64,000 bases of DNA from SZUA-309 sp965230005 (GCA_965230005.1 OZ245934.1:1984001-2048000), one strand, 5' to 3'; positions 1 through 8,649 are shown, counted from the first letter of the stretch. Notes: a model not told the origin generated them from the letters alone. Numbers and translations: made by a program.

Positions 1-6
1 CCGACC

Positions 7-1248
7 GTGAACTGGTCTCAGGCGAAGCTCAATGCCAGCTGGACCCTCAGGGTTGGCCGGCTCTTCGACGGCACCGGTGACGCCTATCTGGAAAACGTGC
101 TGCTCACGATCAACGGCAACCGCATCGAGAAGCTGGAACCCGGTGCACCCGGCGAAGCCGACGTGGACATGAGTGACAAGGCCGCCTTCCCCGGGTTGTT
201 CGAGATGCATGCACACATGGGTGAAACCAGTGAGGCCCAGGGGCGGGCCTGGCTCGCCTGGGGCGTGACAAGTGTGCGTGATCCCGGCTCACACCCCTAC
301 GTGGCCAAGGAGCGCCAGGAGATCTGGGACAGCGGAACCTTCCCGGGACCGCGCACTCACGTGACCGGCTATCTGGCGGACGGCAATCGGGTTTACTACT
401 CCGTCGCCGAAGGGATTGCCTCGGACGTGCACCTCGATCGAGCCCTGGAGAGGGCAGAGAAGCTCGAGTTCGATTTCATCAAAACCTACGTTCGTCTGCC
501 CGATCATCGGCAGAAACGGGTACTCGACTTCGCCCACGATGTAGGCATCCCCGTTTCCTCACACGAGCTCTTCCCGGCGGTGGCCCACGGGATGGATCAT
601 GTGGAGCACATCGGCGGTACGAGCCGGCGTGGTTACGCGCCGAAGGTGAGCGCCCTCGGCAGGAGCTACGAAGACGTCGTCAAACTCCTCGCCGAGTCCG
701 GCATGGGCATTACGGCGACGGCCGTGCTGCCCGGTTATTCGGTCATCGCCAGTGACGAGACCGATCTCTTCGACACACCGCAGTTCGAGCACTTCTACGG
801 CGCCGCCGGACGCCAGGCCGCCGCCATGCTGAGCCGCATGTTCGGCGGCGGCGCCCGGGCCACGGCCACCAACAACGCGGCGCTGCTGAGAGACCTGGCA
901 GAGGCCGACGTGCTGCTCGTCACGGGCACAGATTCGCCTTTCGTCCCTTATGGAGCAGGGCTTCACGCGGAGCTCCGCCTCTACGAACGGGCCGGGCTGA
1001 CGCCCGCCCAGATCCTGCGAGCGGCCAGTGTGAAATCCGCCCAGGCGGCGGGCGTTGAGCACGACATCGGCACGCTGGCACCGGGCATGATTGCAGATCT
1101 GGTGGTGGTGGACGGTGATCCTCTGGCGCGTATCGCCGATGCGGATAACGTGGTGATGACCGTCAAGCACGGCCGGGGCTATCCGATCGAACGATTGCTG
1201 GAAGCGCCGGGCGCTAGCGCAGGATCCGGCTCAGCGGCAGGTCGCTGA
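7..1248 (+). CDS. Metal-dependent amidohydrolase, imidazolonepropionase-like (5' end uncertain)
   Basis: Binuclear-metal hydrolase of the amidohydrolase superfamily; the substrate cannot be told. The first metal motif HAH is at residues 68-70, a likely carboxylated Lys is at 159 (DFIKTY), further His ligands are near 186 and 198-201 (DHVEH), and the catalytic Asp is at 309 (VTGTDS). The C-terminus has the usual closing strand (GTLAPGMIADLVVVDGDP). A GTG at position 7 starts the frame seen here. The frame is also open to position 1, so the true start, or an extra N-terminal domain such as the TolB propeller found in some relatives, may lie upstream of the window. No signal peptide is visible from this start. 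Family is sure; start and substrate are not. Confidence 0.85.
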   Translation: MNWSQAKLNASWTLRVGRLFDGTGDAYLENVLLTINGNRIEKLEPGAPGEADVDMSDKAAFPGLFEMHAHMGETSEAQGRAWLAWGVTSVRDPGSHPYVAKERQEIWDSGTFPGPRTHVTGYLADGNRVYYSVAEGIASDVHLDRALERAEKLEFDFIKTYVRLPDHRQKRVLDFAHDVGIPVSSHELFPAVAHGMDHVEHIGGTSRRGYAPKVSALGRSYEDVVKLLAESGMGITATAVLPGYSVIASDETDLFDTPQFEHFYGAAGRQAAAMLSRMFGGGARATATNNAALLRDLAEADVLLVTGTDSPFVPYGAGLHAELRLYERAGLTPAQILRAASVKSAQAAGVEHDIGTLAPGMIADLVVVDGDPLARIADADNVVMTVKHGRGYPIERLLEAPGASAGSGSAAGR

Positions 1249-1266
1249 GTCTCCGCAGCCGGCCCA

Positions 1267-1818
1267 TCAATCTTCCGTCGCCGGCCAGGCCGGTGCGAAG
1301 CCGTCCCGGTTCGGCATCTGTACCGCTGGCAGCGTCTCCGCGTTCATGACCTCGTCGCGATCGATGATGCCGTTCTCGTAAAGCAGATACGCGCTCAAGG
1401 CATAAAGAGCGCTGTCGTCCAGCGATCCCGGCGCCTGGTGTGGCATGGCCCTGCGCAGGTAATCGAAGAGTGTTGTGGCATAGGGCCAGTAGCTGCCGAT
1501 GGTCTTCACGGGTTTTTCGGAGGTGAGGGATCCCTGCCCTCCCACGAGCCGATCGTTCGGACCGCCTTCACCGCCTTCGCCATGGCAGACACGACACTGA
1601 GCCTGATAGATGGCGAGCCCCTCAGTTGCGGTTCCGCCGCCTGGCGGCAGTCCCTCACCGTCGGGGAAAACCGTGTAGTCAATCGCCTCAAGGGCCGCCG
1701 CCGTGACCGGTTCGCCCAGTTGCGGCGCGTCAGCCTGCGCCCCCACCGTAAGGATGCCGAGCAGCAGCGCCGCAAGCCCGCGGCACGCGCCAACACGAAG
1801 TTGCTCAGAGATACACAT
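1267..1818 (-). CDS. Mono-heme c-type cytochrome, likely electron acceptor of the sulfite dehydrogenase (SoxD-like)
   Basis: A 183-residue exported cytochrome c. It has a hydrophobic signal peptide (about residues 10-30, ending AQA), one heme motif CRVCH (Cys75, Cys78, His79) and a likely axial Met at 125 (RRAMPHQ). The start is placed at an ATG whose first 14 bases overlap the end of the upstream soxC-like gene, suggesting translational coupling. The frame is open further upstream, but that part is antisense-like sequence with no signal peptide. By context it takes electrons from the molybdenum subunit, as SoxD does for SoxC. Paracoccus-type SoxD is di-heme and about twice as long, so this is the short mono-heme type. 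Confidence 0.85.
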   Translation of the reverse strand: MCISEQLRVGACRGLAALLLGILTVGAQADAPQLGEPVTAAALEAIDYTVFPDGEGLPPGGGTATEGLAIYQAQCRVCHGEGGEGGPNDRLVGGQGSLTSEKPVKTIGSYWPYATTLFDYLRRAMPHQAPGSLDDSALYALSAYLLYENGIIDRDEVMNAETLPAVQMPNRDGFAPAWPATED

Positions 1819-3073
1819 TGCGCAGTGCCCCCGCTTCGTCGACCGCCCAGGCCTGCATGGCGTTGTAGTGGTAGAAGGATTCCGGCGCGCGCCCGGCCAT
1901 GGCAACCGAGCGGGTTGGTTGCACGGCTCCGGTCTCGTCCGTCGCCCGGGAAAGCAGCACAGCCGGTGCACCGTCCCAGCGCCAGGCGCTCCGGAAACGG
2001 GTGAGGCATTGCGGCAGCACGTGGGTGTCGAGGGCAGCCTCCGCCCAACTTCGACCACCATCTGCGGAAAGCTCGACCTTGCGGATCCGGCCGGCGCCGC
2101 TCCAGGCGATACCGCTGATCTGATAAACACCGCGCTCCCGGAGCCCGACGCCGGGCGACGGACTCGTGATGACGGATTTCACTGCCATAGGGAAGGTGAA
2201 CAGACGGGCGGTGCCGTCCTCATCGAGATCCGAATACTTGGAAGTTTCGTCTTTGCTCATGGCCGGGCGATCTGCCACCCGCAGCGAACGCAGCCACTTA
2301 ACGCTGGCGTTGCCTTCCCAGCCCGGCAGAAACAGACGCATGGGGTAGCCGTTACCCGGACGCAGCGGTTCGCCATTTTGAGACAGGGCGACGATGGCAT
2401 CGTCGAGAATTTTCTCCATGGGGATACTGCGGCTCATGACCGCCGAGTCCGCGCCGTCGGCAATGAGCCAGGAACCTTCCGGCTTCACGCCTGCTTCTTC
2501 GAGCAGCACGGCCAGCGGAACGCCGCCCCACTCGCTGCCGGACACGAGGCCATGAATGGCCGCGCAATCGGCATCCACCGGTTCCGGGGCAATGAGCGCA
2601 CCGCTGTTGCCCGAGCACTCGAGAAACTGCAGTCGTGAGACCTGCGGATAGCGGTGCAGCGCCTCCAGATCGAAGGCGAGAGGCCGTTCCACGAGCCCGT
2701 GAACAAAGAGGCGATGCGCGGCCGGATCGATGTAGGGGATGCCGCTGTGGTGCCGCTCGAAATGCAGCCGGCTCGGGGTGATGAGGCCGTCCAGATGCTG
2801 CAGGGGCGTCCGCGAAACCCCGGCGCCGCTGGTACCCGGCTGGGAGCCGATGGGCGCCCGCACCAGATCCACATGGTTGGACGGTGCCCCACTGGGACTC
2901 ATGGGTCCGCCAGGCGCCAGCATCCAGGGCTGCCGCTCGAGCGCACCAGCGCCGGGCGTCAGCAGACCGAGGCCGGCCAGGGCGCCTGTTTTCAGAAACA
3001 GACGCCGATGCAAAAGGCCGTTGCCTGCAACGGGCAGCTCGCTGGCCGGGTGACCTTCACCCTCGTTGTGCAT
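1805..3073 (-). CDS. soxC: Sulfite dehydrogenase molybdopterin subunit (SoxC-like)
   Basis: Periplasmic molybdenum enzyme of the sulfite oxidase family, 422 residues, the normal size for SoxC. The N-terminus has a Tat signal (RRLFLK, Arg23-Arg24, then a hydrophobic stretch). The Mo-ligand Cys is Cys153 in LQFLECSGNSG, followed by the oxidoreductase domain (SWLIADGADSAV; NGYPMRLFLPGWEG) and a C-terminal dimerisation domain (about residues 310-400). It is followed by the cytochrome c gene with a 14-base overlap, the soxC-soxD order. No soxXYZAB genes are nearby, so the role may be sulfite or other sulfur-compound oxidation outside a full Sox system. A purine-rich ribosome site (AGGGGTTAGGGG) precedes the ATG. 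Confidence 0.88.
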   Translation of the reverse strand: MHNEGEGHPASELPVAGNGLLHRRLFLKTGALAGLGLLTPGAGALERQPWMLAPGGPMSPSGAPSNHVDLVRAPIGSQPGTSGAGVSRTPLQHLDGLITPSRLHFERHHSGIPYIDPAAHRLFVHGLVERPLAFDLEALHRYPQVSRLQFLECSGNSGALIAPEPVDADCAAIHGLVSGSEWGGVPLAVLLEEAGVKPEGSWLIADGADSAVMSRSIPMEKILDDAIVALSQNGEPLRPGNGYPMRLFLPGWEGNASVKWLRSLRVADRPAMSKDETSKYSDLDEDGTARLFTFPMAVKSVITSPSPGVGLRERGVYQISGIAWSGAGRIRKVELSADGGRSWAEAALDTHVLPQCLTRFRSAWRWDGAPAVLLSRATDETGAVQPTRSVAMAGRAPESFYHYNAMQAWAVDEAGALRNVYL

Positions 3074-3097
3074 GGTTTTCCCCTAACCCCTGCTGTG

Positions 3098-3115
3098 GTC
3101 TCTGATTCTAGAGAC
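3098..3115. promoter_or_regulatory. Perfect inverted repeat overlapping a -10-like box upstream of soxC
   Basis: GTCTCT-GATTCT-AGAGAC is an inverted repeat with 6-base arms. On the minus strand it contains TAGAAT, a good -10 hexamer, which would put the transcript start about 25 bases before the soxC ATG at 3073. The -35 match is poor (TTCTCG at 17-base spacing), as is usual for a regulated promoter. I infer an operator for an unknown regulator; this is not proven. Confidence 0.4.
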
Positions 3116-3223
3116 TGCGTGAACGAACGAGAAGGTGACATCCCAGGAAGCGCACGCGACACTGTGCCGCTCGCGGGCCAGCACCGCCCGCGAACCGGAC
3201 ATCCACAGACGAAGGGGAAACGC

Positions 3224-4123
3224 ATGGCTCTCGATTATTCCGGCAAAGTGGCGATCGTCACCGGCGCAGGCAACGGCCTCGGCCGCTCACATGCCCTGCT
3301 GCTCGGCAGCCGCGGCGCCAAGGTGGTGGTCAACGATCTCGGCGGCTCCGGCTCCGGTGAAGGCAGCGATGCCACCGTCGCCGACGGCGTGGTGGCCGAA
3401 ATTCAGGCCGCCGGCGGTGAAGCCGTCGCCAACCCGGACTCGGTGACCGATGGCGACAAGATCGTTCAGTGCGCCCTCGACAACTTCGGCCGCGTGGACA
3501 TCGTCGTCAACAACGCCGGTATTCTGCGAGACAAGTCGCTGCACAAGATGAGCGACGAGGACTGGGATCTCGTTTATCAGGTGCATCTGAAAGGCGCCTA
3601 CAAAGTCAGTCGCGCTGCCTTTCCGCACATGCGGGACCAGGGCTATGGCCGCTTCGTCATGACCACCTCCGCTGCGGGCATTTACGGCAACTTCGGCCAG
3701 GCGAATTACAGCGCCTGTAAGCTCGCCCTGCACGGTCTTTCGCAGACCATCGCCGTGGAAGGACGCGCCAAAGGCGTGCAGTCGAACACCATCGCGCCTA
3801 TCGCCGCATCCCGCCTCATGGGCACGGTCATGGACGAGGCCGCCATGGCGCTGCTGAAACCCGAAGTGGTGAGCCCGCTCGTGGCCTGGCTCTGCCACGA
3901 GGACTGTGACGCCACCGGCCAGCTCTTCGAGGTAGGCGCCGGTTGGATCAGCCGGGTGCGCTGGGAGCGCAGCCAGGGAGCGTACTTCGATCCCGCGGGG
4001 TTCACGCCGGACGACGTTCAGGCGGCCTGGGAGACCATCAACGACTTCGAGGACGCCACCTACCCCACTTCTACGGCTTCCACCTTCCAGGCCATTCAGG
4101 CAAACCCGCACCTGGCGAAGTAA
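3224..4123 (+). CDS. SDR-family dehydrogenase, peroxisomal multifunctional-enzyme (MFE-2) type
   Basis: A 299-residue NAD(P)-dependent dehydrogenase probably acting on 3-hydroxyacyl-CoA or a hydroxysteroid. The Rossmann motif TGAGNGLG is at residues 13-20, NNAG at 96-99, catalytic Ser149, Tyr162 and Lys166 (YSACK). The sequence resembles the dehydrogenase domain of MFE-2/17-beta-HSD4 proteins, including the long C-terminal part (residues 230-299). That part carries a GWISRVRWERS stretch typical of the stand-alone bacterial versions. The ATG is preceded by GAAGGGG. The frame extends far upstream antisense to soxC, but homology and the ribosome site place the start here. The next gene begins one base after the stop. 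Confidence 0.88.
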   Translation: MALDYSGKVAIVTGAGNGLGRSHALLLGSRGAKVVVNDLGGSGSGEGSDATVADGVVAEIQAAGGEAVANPDSVTDGDKIVQCALDNFGRVDIVVNNAGILRDKSLHKMSDEDWDLVYQVHLKGAYKVSRAAFPHMRDQGYGRFVMTTSAAGIYGNFGQANYSACKLALHGLSQTIAVEGRAKGVQSNTIAPIAASRLMGTVMDEAAMALLKPEVVSPLVAWLCHEDCDATGQLFEVGAGWISRVRWERSQGAYFDPAGFTPDDVQAAWETINDFEDATYPTSTASTFQAIQANPHLAK

Positions 4124-4124
4124 C

Positions 4125-5072
4125 GTGCGTATCGCCGTCGTTCTCGCGCTGCTGCTTGCCCTCATTGCCTGGGCTTTTGTCGAACGGCGTGAGCTCGCCA
4201 TGCACGCCTTCGCCTTCACGGCCAGCGGCGCACCGCCACCGCTGCTGCCCGCGGGCGACGAAGGCCCGGACGTGCGCTGGATGGACGACTACTTCACGGT
4301 CGAGACCGTCGCTCCGGGCACCTTCGCCATCGGCGAGCCCCGCTATCAGCAGCAGAACTACAGCTACCTGATCGTTGGTGAGACGTCCGCCCTGCTCTTT
4401 GACGCCGGTCCCGGACTTCGCGACATTCGGTCTGTCGCCGAGGGCCTGACAGACAAACCCATCGTCTTCCTGCCGTCACACTTCCACTACGACCACATCG
4501 GCAACACGGTCACCTTCGATACCATCGCCGTCGTTGATCTGCCTTACCTCCGCCGCCGCGTGAACGACGACGGACTGCTCACCTTCACCAGCATGGAACA
4601 TCTGGGTGCGGCAGAAGGCGTTGAGGCGCCCAGCTGGCAGGTGAACCACTGGTGGCCTCCGGGGCACCGCATCGACCTCGGCGGGCGGGTGCTGACGCTG
4701 CTCTACACACCAGGACACACCACGGACTCCGTGTCGCTGCTCGAAGAGACAACCGGGCTGCTGTTCAGCGGCGATTATCTCTATCCCGGCGACCTCTACG
4801 CTTTCCTGCCGAATTCGAGCATGGGGGATTATCTGACCGCCGCAGAAACGCTGCTCCAGGTGATCGATGAAGACGTGCGTATTTACGGAGCGCACCGGGC
4901 CGAACCGCCAGGCGCCCCGGTGCTGCATGCCGGCGACCTGACGGATCTGCAGGGTGCGCTGCTGAGACTCCGTGCTGGTGAACTGCCCGGAGAAGGCACC
5001 TGGCCGCAGCGTTTCGAGGTGAACGAGCGCCTGGGCCTGCTCGCCGCACCAAGGCCCCTGCAACGCTGGTAG
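4125..5072 (+). CDS. Membrane-anchored or exported MBL-fold metallo-hydrolase
   Basis: Metallo-beta-lactamase-fold hydrolase of 315 residues, starting at GTG one base after the SDR stop. The N-terminal 18 residues are a hydrophobic signal or anchor (MRIAVVLALLLALIAWAF). The HxHxDH zinc motif is at residues 119-124 (HFHYDH). Later ligands lie in TPGHTTDS and FSGDYLYPGD, and a final His in YGAHRAEP. The fold resembles glyoxalase-II-like and alkyl-sulfatase-like MBL enzymes, but nothing fixes the substrate. Its tight coupling to the SDR suggests it opens or hydrolyses an intermediate or lactone of the same pathway; that is inference. Confidence 0.85.
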   Translation: MRIAVVLALLLALIAWAFVERRELAMHAFAFTASGAPPPLLPAGDEGPDVRWMDDYFTVETVAPGTFAIGEPRYQQQNYSYLIVGETSALLFDAGPGLRDIRSVAEGLTDKPIVFLPSHFHYDHIGNTVTFDTIAVVDLPYLRRRVNDDGLLTFTSMEHLGAAEGVEAPSWQVNHWWPPGHRIDLGGRVLTLLYTPGHTTDSVSLLEETTGLLFSGDYLYPGDLYAFLPNSSMGDYLTAAETLLQVIDEDVRIYGAHRAEPPGAPVLHAGDLTDLQGALLRLRAGELPGEGTWPQRFEVNERLGLLAAPRPLQRW

Positions 5073-5102
5073 TCAGCGCTGCGGTCGCGGAACCGGCAAC
5101 AG

Positions 5103-5567
5103 CTACAGCGCTTTCTCAAACACGGTGCGCAGTGTGTTGCCCTGACGCACGCTGCCGATCTCCAGAAAACCGCTGCGCCGATTCAAGGCAGCCATGCGCT
5201 CATTGCCGGCTTCCACCCGGGTCTCGACCCATCTGAAACCGCTGGTGCTCAGCCGCTCGTGCTGCAGAAGCATGAGCTGCGACCCGATGCCCCGGCGCCG
5301 ATAGTCTTCCTCCACGGCACCCAGCCAGCTGTAGAAACGATCGCTGCTGAGGGCATAGCCTGCTTTGAAAGCGACCGGGCGATCTTCGTCGAAGGCGAGG
5401 CAAAGTAGCGGCGCCGGCATGTTCTCGAGGCGCCAGGTGCCTTCCTGCCGGCCGTAGTCACCAAAGGCGTTCACCGCCAGTCGGGAAAAGACCTTCAGAT
5501 CATCCCCCTCGAAGGGCCCTTCCAGCGCTCTGCAGACGATACCCGTACTCAATCTATCCGTTCCCAC
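5103..5567 (-). CDS. GNAT-family N-acetyltransferase
   Basis: Short acetyl-CoA-dependent acetyltransferase of about 154 residues. The acetyl-CoA binding motif A is seen as DYRRRGIGSQLMLLQ, followed by the motif B helix (AGNERMAALNRRSGFLEIG). The substrate is unknown. The start is uncertain: GTG at 5567 or TTG at 5552 (preceded by GGGAACGG) both fall just after the stop of the upstream serine hydrolase gene at 5585. The frame is open further upstream but would overlap that gene deeply. It is the last gene of a three-gene minus-strand run that begins with the sulfotransferase. Confidence 0.75.
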   Translation of the reverse strand: MGTDRLSTGIVCRALEGPFEGDDLKVFSRLAVNAFGDYGRQEGTWRLENMPAPLLCLAFDEDRPVAFKAGYALSSDRFYSWLGAVEEDYRRRGIGSQLMLLQHERLSTSGFRWVETRVEAGNERMAALNRRSGFLEIGSVRQGNTLRTVFEKAL

Positions 5568-5584
5568 AGCGGGTGCAGACCCGC

Positions 5585-6811
5585 TTACCGTCGTCGTCTT
5601 CGGGCCAGCGCTGCAGCGCCCAGGACCATGAGAAAGGCGCCGGCCGCCGTGGGGACAAACGCACTCCAGAACACGCGCGGCGCCATGAGAAAGTCCGGCA
5701 CACCGGTTTGCCAGAAGGTCCATTCGGAACCCGTGGTGCTGGCGAGCGAGGGATGGCCGGAAACGAGCATGAGAAAAGCGGCGCCATTATCCGGATTGAC
5801 CCGGAGCGTCGCGTTGATGGCCGGATCGTTGGCGCCGTCGTGACCGAACACGAAGTCGCCCGACGCCGTTGGCGCGTAGAGCATGGTACCCGCGCCCCAG
5901 ATTGCAGCACCCGCCGAAAAGCCTTCCGGCGTGCGGAGCGCCTGCAGCAGCTGCGTCGAGAGCGGATCGGATCCCTCGGCCATGGCCCCGGCGAGCTTGA
6001 TCAGATCACGGGCGGAGCTGTTGAAAGCGGTTGCCGCCTTGGAAGCGTAGCGGTAAGACGGAGCCGGCGTGCCATCTTCCGCAAAGGAACGCGCGACGTT
6101 TTCCAGCTCACTGGCAAAGGCGTAGCTCGACCGGGTCATGCCGAGCGGATCGAGTACGAGAGTCTGCACCTGGTCGGCGAAGGGCCTGCCCCCCACCTCT
6201 TCAACGAGCAGCTCGAGCAGCAGATAGCCGCCGCCCGAGTAGCGGAATTCCCCGGGCGCCTGGCCAACGGCAATCACCGCTTCTCCGCTTGAGGCTCGGG
6301 GAGCATTCAGCGACGACTCGAGCGACGGCACGGTTTCATCCGCCAGATAATCACCAAACCCGAGGCCATCGGTCAGACCGGCGGTATGGCCAAGGAGTCT
6401 CCGTACGGTCACGGCCTCGCGGTCGAAAGGCGACGGCGGCAGCTGCCAGCGACTGAGGTAATCACCGGCCGGGCGATCGAGATCGAGGTCGCCCTGCTCC
6501 GCCAGCGCGTGCACGGTCAGAGCCGCCAGCAGCTTGCTGAAGGATGCGGTCGGAAACAGGGTGTCCGCATCGATCCCGTCTCCGGCGAAATGCAGCCGCT
6601 CGCCCCCCTGTCCATCCAGGAGCACGAGCGCGGCAGCACCCGGCGACTGCTCCTCGAGCGTGGCCACGGCCCAGGCTTCGAAGTCATCGAGGTCACCGTC
6701 TACCGCCACGGGCGACATCCAGAAGCCGAGAAACGCCAGATAAATGGCGAGCCCCGCCCAGGCCAGCACCGCGGCCAGCGTCAGCAGGACGACGACGAGG
6801 GTCCGGCTCAC
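5585..6811 (-). CDS. Beta-lactamase-family (class C-like) serine hydrolase with membrane anchors
   Basis: Penicillin-binding-protein-like esterase or peptidase of 408 residues. The N-terminal TM segment spans residues 3-32, the SxxK motif is SFSK at 90-93 with catalytic Ser90, a YSGGGY motif occupies the Tyr-x-Asn position, and a HDGAND box stands where HxG/KTG is expected near the C-terminus. A second hydrophobic segment followed by RRRRR ends the protein, so both ends seem membrane-anchored with the catalytic domain outside. The GTG start overlaps the sulfotransferase stop (GTGA), showing translational coupling. Family members are esterases, D-aminopeptidases or unknown; a true beta-lactamase is unlikely. 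Confidence 0.82.
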   Translation of the reverse strand: MSRTLVVVLLTLAAVLAWAGLAIYLAFLGFWMSPVAVDGDLDDFEAWAVATLEEQSPGAAALVLLDGQGGERLHFAGDGIDADTLFPTASFSKLLAALTVHALAEQGDLDLDRPAGDYLSRWQLPPSPFDREAVTVRRLLGHTAGLTDGLGFGDYLADETVPSLESSLNAPRASSGEAVIAVGQAPGEFRYSGGGYLLLELLVEEVGGRPFADQVQTLVLDPLGMTRSSYAFASELENVARSFAEDGTPAPSYRYASKAATAFNSSARDLIKLAGAMAEGSDPLSTQLLQALRTPEGFSAGAAIWGAGTMLYAPTASGDFVFGHDGANDPAINATLRVNPDNGAAFLMLVSGHPSLASTTGSEWTFWQTGVPDFLMAPRVFWSAFVPTAAGAFLMVLGAAALARRRRR

Positions 6812-7701
6812 TCGGATTTCAGCGCCGCGATGAGGCTCGCGTAGTCCGTGAAACCAAGCGTTTCTGTGATCTCTTCGGCCCAGACACGATCCAGCTCGGC
6901 GCGCACGCTTGCCGTCAGTGCAGCGCCGCTGCCGCGCTTCCCTTCTCGTACCTTGGCGCTGTCGCTGCCTTCCGGAAAGGCGAGGCGGTCTTCCGTGAGT
7001 TTGCGCATGAGCGCCTCGTCGAAGCGGTCTTTGTGTTCGAGCATGAACGCCAGGGACGATTGTGATTCCGTGAGCGCGAGCAGTTCGTCATCGAGCGCCA
7101 CGCCAATAAAGTCGGCAACGCGTGCGATCGTGCCCCGAACGTCTTCGTGCATCTGCTCGTAGGCGAGAAACAGCACATCCGGATCTCGCCGTCGTGCCCA
7201 CCAGGACCGGAGGTGCTTGTAGTAGCTGCGCTCTTTCAGGAAACCAGTGAGAGCGTACTCCTCGAGATCCACGGTCCCCGGCTCGACGAACCAGCCTTCG
7301 TTGAACTTGAACATGGAAACCAGGGCGTCCGCCGGATCCCGGACCACATTGATGTAGCGTCCTCCCTTGGGCACGGATTCAGCGTCGAGGTGGCTTTTGA
7401 AAGCGCGCGGCTCCGCGCGCTGCTCGGCATCGAGATCGATACCGAGGGCCGGACTCATCTCGATCCAGGGGATCACCCGGGAGATGTCATCGAAGTCCAT
7501 GTCGCCCCGGGTCCGCAGCGTGTGCACGATCTGCTGCATCCAGGTGGTTCCGCTCTTGGCATAGGGCGTGATGACCACATCGGTGGGTCGGAGCTCGAGC
7601 GCCAGACCCGCCTGAAGCTCCTCGGGCTTGAGCAGACCTTGCTGCCGTTCACGCATCTCTGCAAGCGACTTCGGTCGTCTCCGTTCTGCGGATGCCGCCA
7701 T
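6808..7701 (-). CDS. Sulfotransferase family protein
   Basis: PAPS-dependent cytosolic-type sulfotransferase of 297 residues. The 5'-phosphosulfate loop is at residues 46-54 (PYAKSGTTW), the 3'-phosphate binding segment is VVRDPADALVSMFKF, and the C-terminal GxxGxW-like region appears as VREGKRGSG. It resembles the eukaryotic-like SULT1 branch common in marine bacteria, which sulfates small hydroxylated compounds or steroids. It leads a three-gene run with the serine hydrolase and GNAT genes. The acceptor cannot be inferred. Confidence 0.85.
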   Translation of the reverse strand: MAASAERRRPKSLAEMRERQQGLLKPEELQAGLALELRPTDVVITPYAKSGTTWMQQIVHTLRTRGDMDFDDISRVIPWIEMSPALGIDLDAEQRAEPRAFKSHLDAESVPKGGRYINVVRDPADALVSMFKFNEGWFVEPGTVDLEEYALTGFLKERSYYKHLRSWWARRRDPDVLFLAYEQMHEDVRGTIARVADFIGVALDDELLALTESQSSLAFMLEHKDRFDEALMRKLTEDRLAFPEGSDSAKVREGKRGSGAALTASVRAELDRVWAEEITETLGFTDYASLIAALKSE

Positions 7702-7830
7702 GTTGTCTGTTTCCTCTGGTCCAGGCCGAAGGGACTATACCCGCTGCCGCGGCGAGGGCACATCGACACGCGCTGGCTTGCCTGATCCCGGCGACACACC
7801 GCTCGTGCAACCGAGGCATGCGACGACCTC

Positions 7831-7839
7831 TGCTATGAT
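7831..7839 (+). promoter_or_regulatory. Extended -10 promoter element for the enoyl-CoA hydratase gene
   Basis: TGCTATGAT is an extended -10 (TGn followed by TATGAT, five of six matches). Transcription would start about position 7846, at the GTG used as start of the hydratase. No good -35 lies 17 bases upstream. If correct, the mRNA is leaderless or starts inside the assumed frame. Confidence 0.4.
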
Positions 7840-7844
7840 CGGCC

Positions 7845-8588
7845 GTGCACCGGCGGAGAACCATTCTGGACGCAGAGCTCATCAATCACGGCACCTGGGC
7901 CGAACTGGTGCTGAATCGGCCCGAACGGAAAAACGCCATTACCGGGCCCATGGGCGCCGCCATGGCAGAGGCCCTGGCAACCGTGAACGCCAGCGAAGAG
8001 ATCCAGGTTCTGCTCTTTCGCGGCGCCGACGGCGCTTTCTGTTCCGGCCTCGATCTCAAGGCCTTCAACGCCGATCCGGCACCGGATTGGCTGCCCGAAT
8101 TCCAGCACATCTGGCGCAGCGCCCACCGTGGCCTCTTCGATTGCCGGGTACCGATCATCGGCGCCCTCGAGCGCTACGCGATCAACGGTGGTGCCGCACT
8201 GGCACTGGCCTGCGACCTGCTGGTGGTCGGCGAAGGCGCCTTTCTGCAGGTAGGTGAAGTCCAGATCGGGATGGCAGCGCCCTACAACCTGGCCTGGCTC
8301 GCGCTCCGGCATCCGGAAAGCACGGCCAGCCGCCTCGCCATGCTGGGTGACCGTTTACAGGGACAGGCGCTCGTCGACCTGAACGTTGCTCACGAGTGCG
8401 TCGCTGACGATGCGGTACTCGCCACTGCATCCCAGCTCGCAGAGCGCCTGGCCGCCTACCCGGCGGGCGCCGGTGCCCGGATTAAAAGCGGCATCCGAGC
8501 CACGGTCGATGAAGATGCGGACGCCTGGTTCGACCGATTCACGAACACGCAGCCGGTCGGCGTGCCAAAGCCTTCGAGCGTCTCCTGA
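7845..8588 (+). CDS. Enoyl-CoA hydratase/isomerase family protein
   Basis: Crotonase-fold enzyme of 247 residues. The oxyanion-hole segments are LFRGADGAFCSGLDLKAF and the AINGGAALALACDLLV helix region, and an acidic residue is present in the VGEVQIGM segment. It probably hydrates or isomerises an enoyl-CoA. The GTG at 7845 gives the longest frame but has no ribosome site and coincides with the predicted transcript start. A GGAG at 7855-7858 would favour initiation a few codons later, at ATT 7863 or CTG 7866. It is divergent from the sulfotransferase. Confidence 0.85.
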   Translation: MHRRRTILDAELINHGTWAELVLNRPERKNAITGPMGAAMAEALATVNASEEIQVLLFRGADGAFCSGLDLKAFNADPAPDWLPEFQHIWRSAHRGLFDCRVPIIGALERYAINGGAALALACDLLVVGEGAFLQVGEVQIGMAAPYNLAWLALRHPESTASRLAMLGDRLQGQALVDLNVAHECVADDAVLATASQLAERLAAYPAGAGARIKSGIRATVDEDADAWFDRFTNTQPVGVPKPSSVS

Positions 8589-8649
8589 AGAGGCCCGTCG
8601 GGGGAGACCGCCGGCCTGCGCAATCGACTAGGGAAAAGAAGGACGAAAC

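Noticed and set aside
1819..2130. N-terminal extension of the cytochrome c frame
   Set aside because: It lies antisense-like over the soxC gene, is Pro/Arg/Cys-rich and would put the signal peptide inside the protein; the internal ATG is followed by a proper signal peptide.
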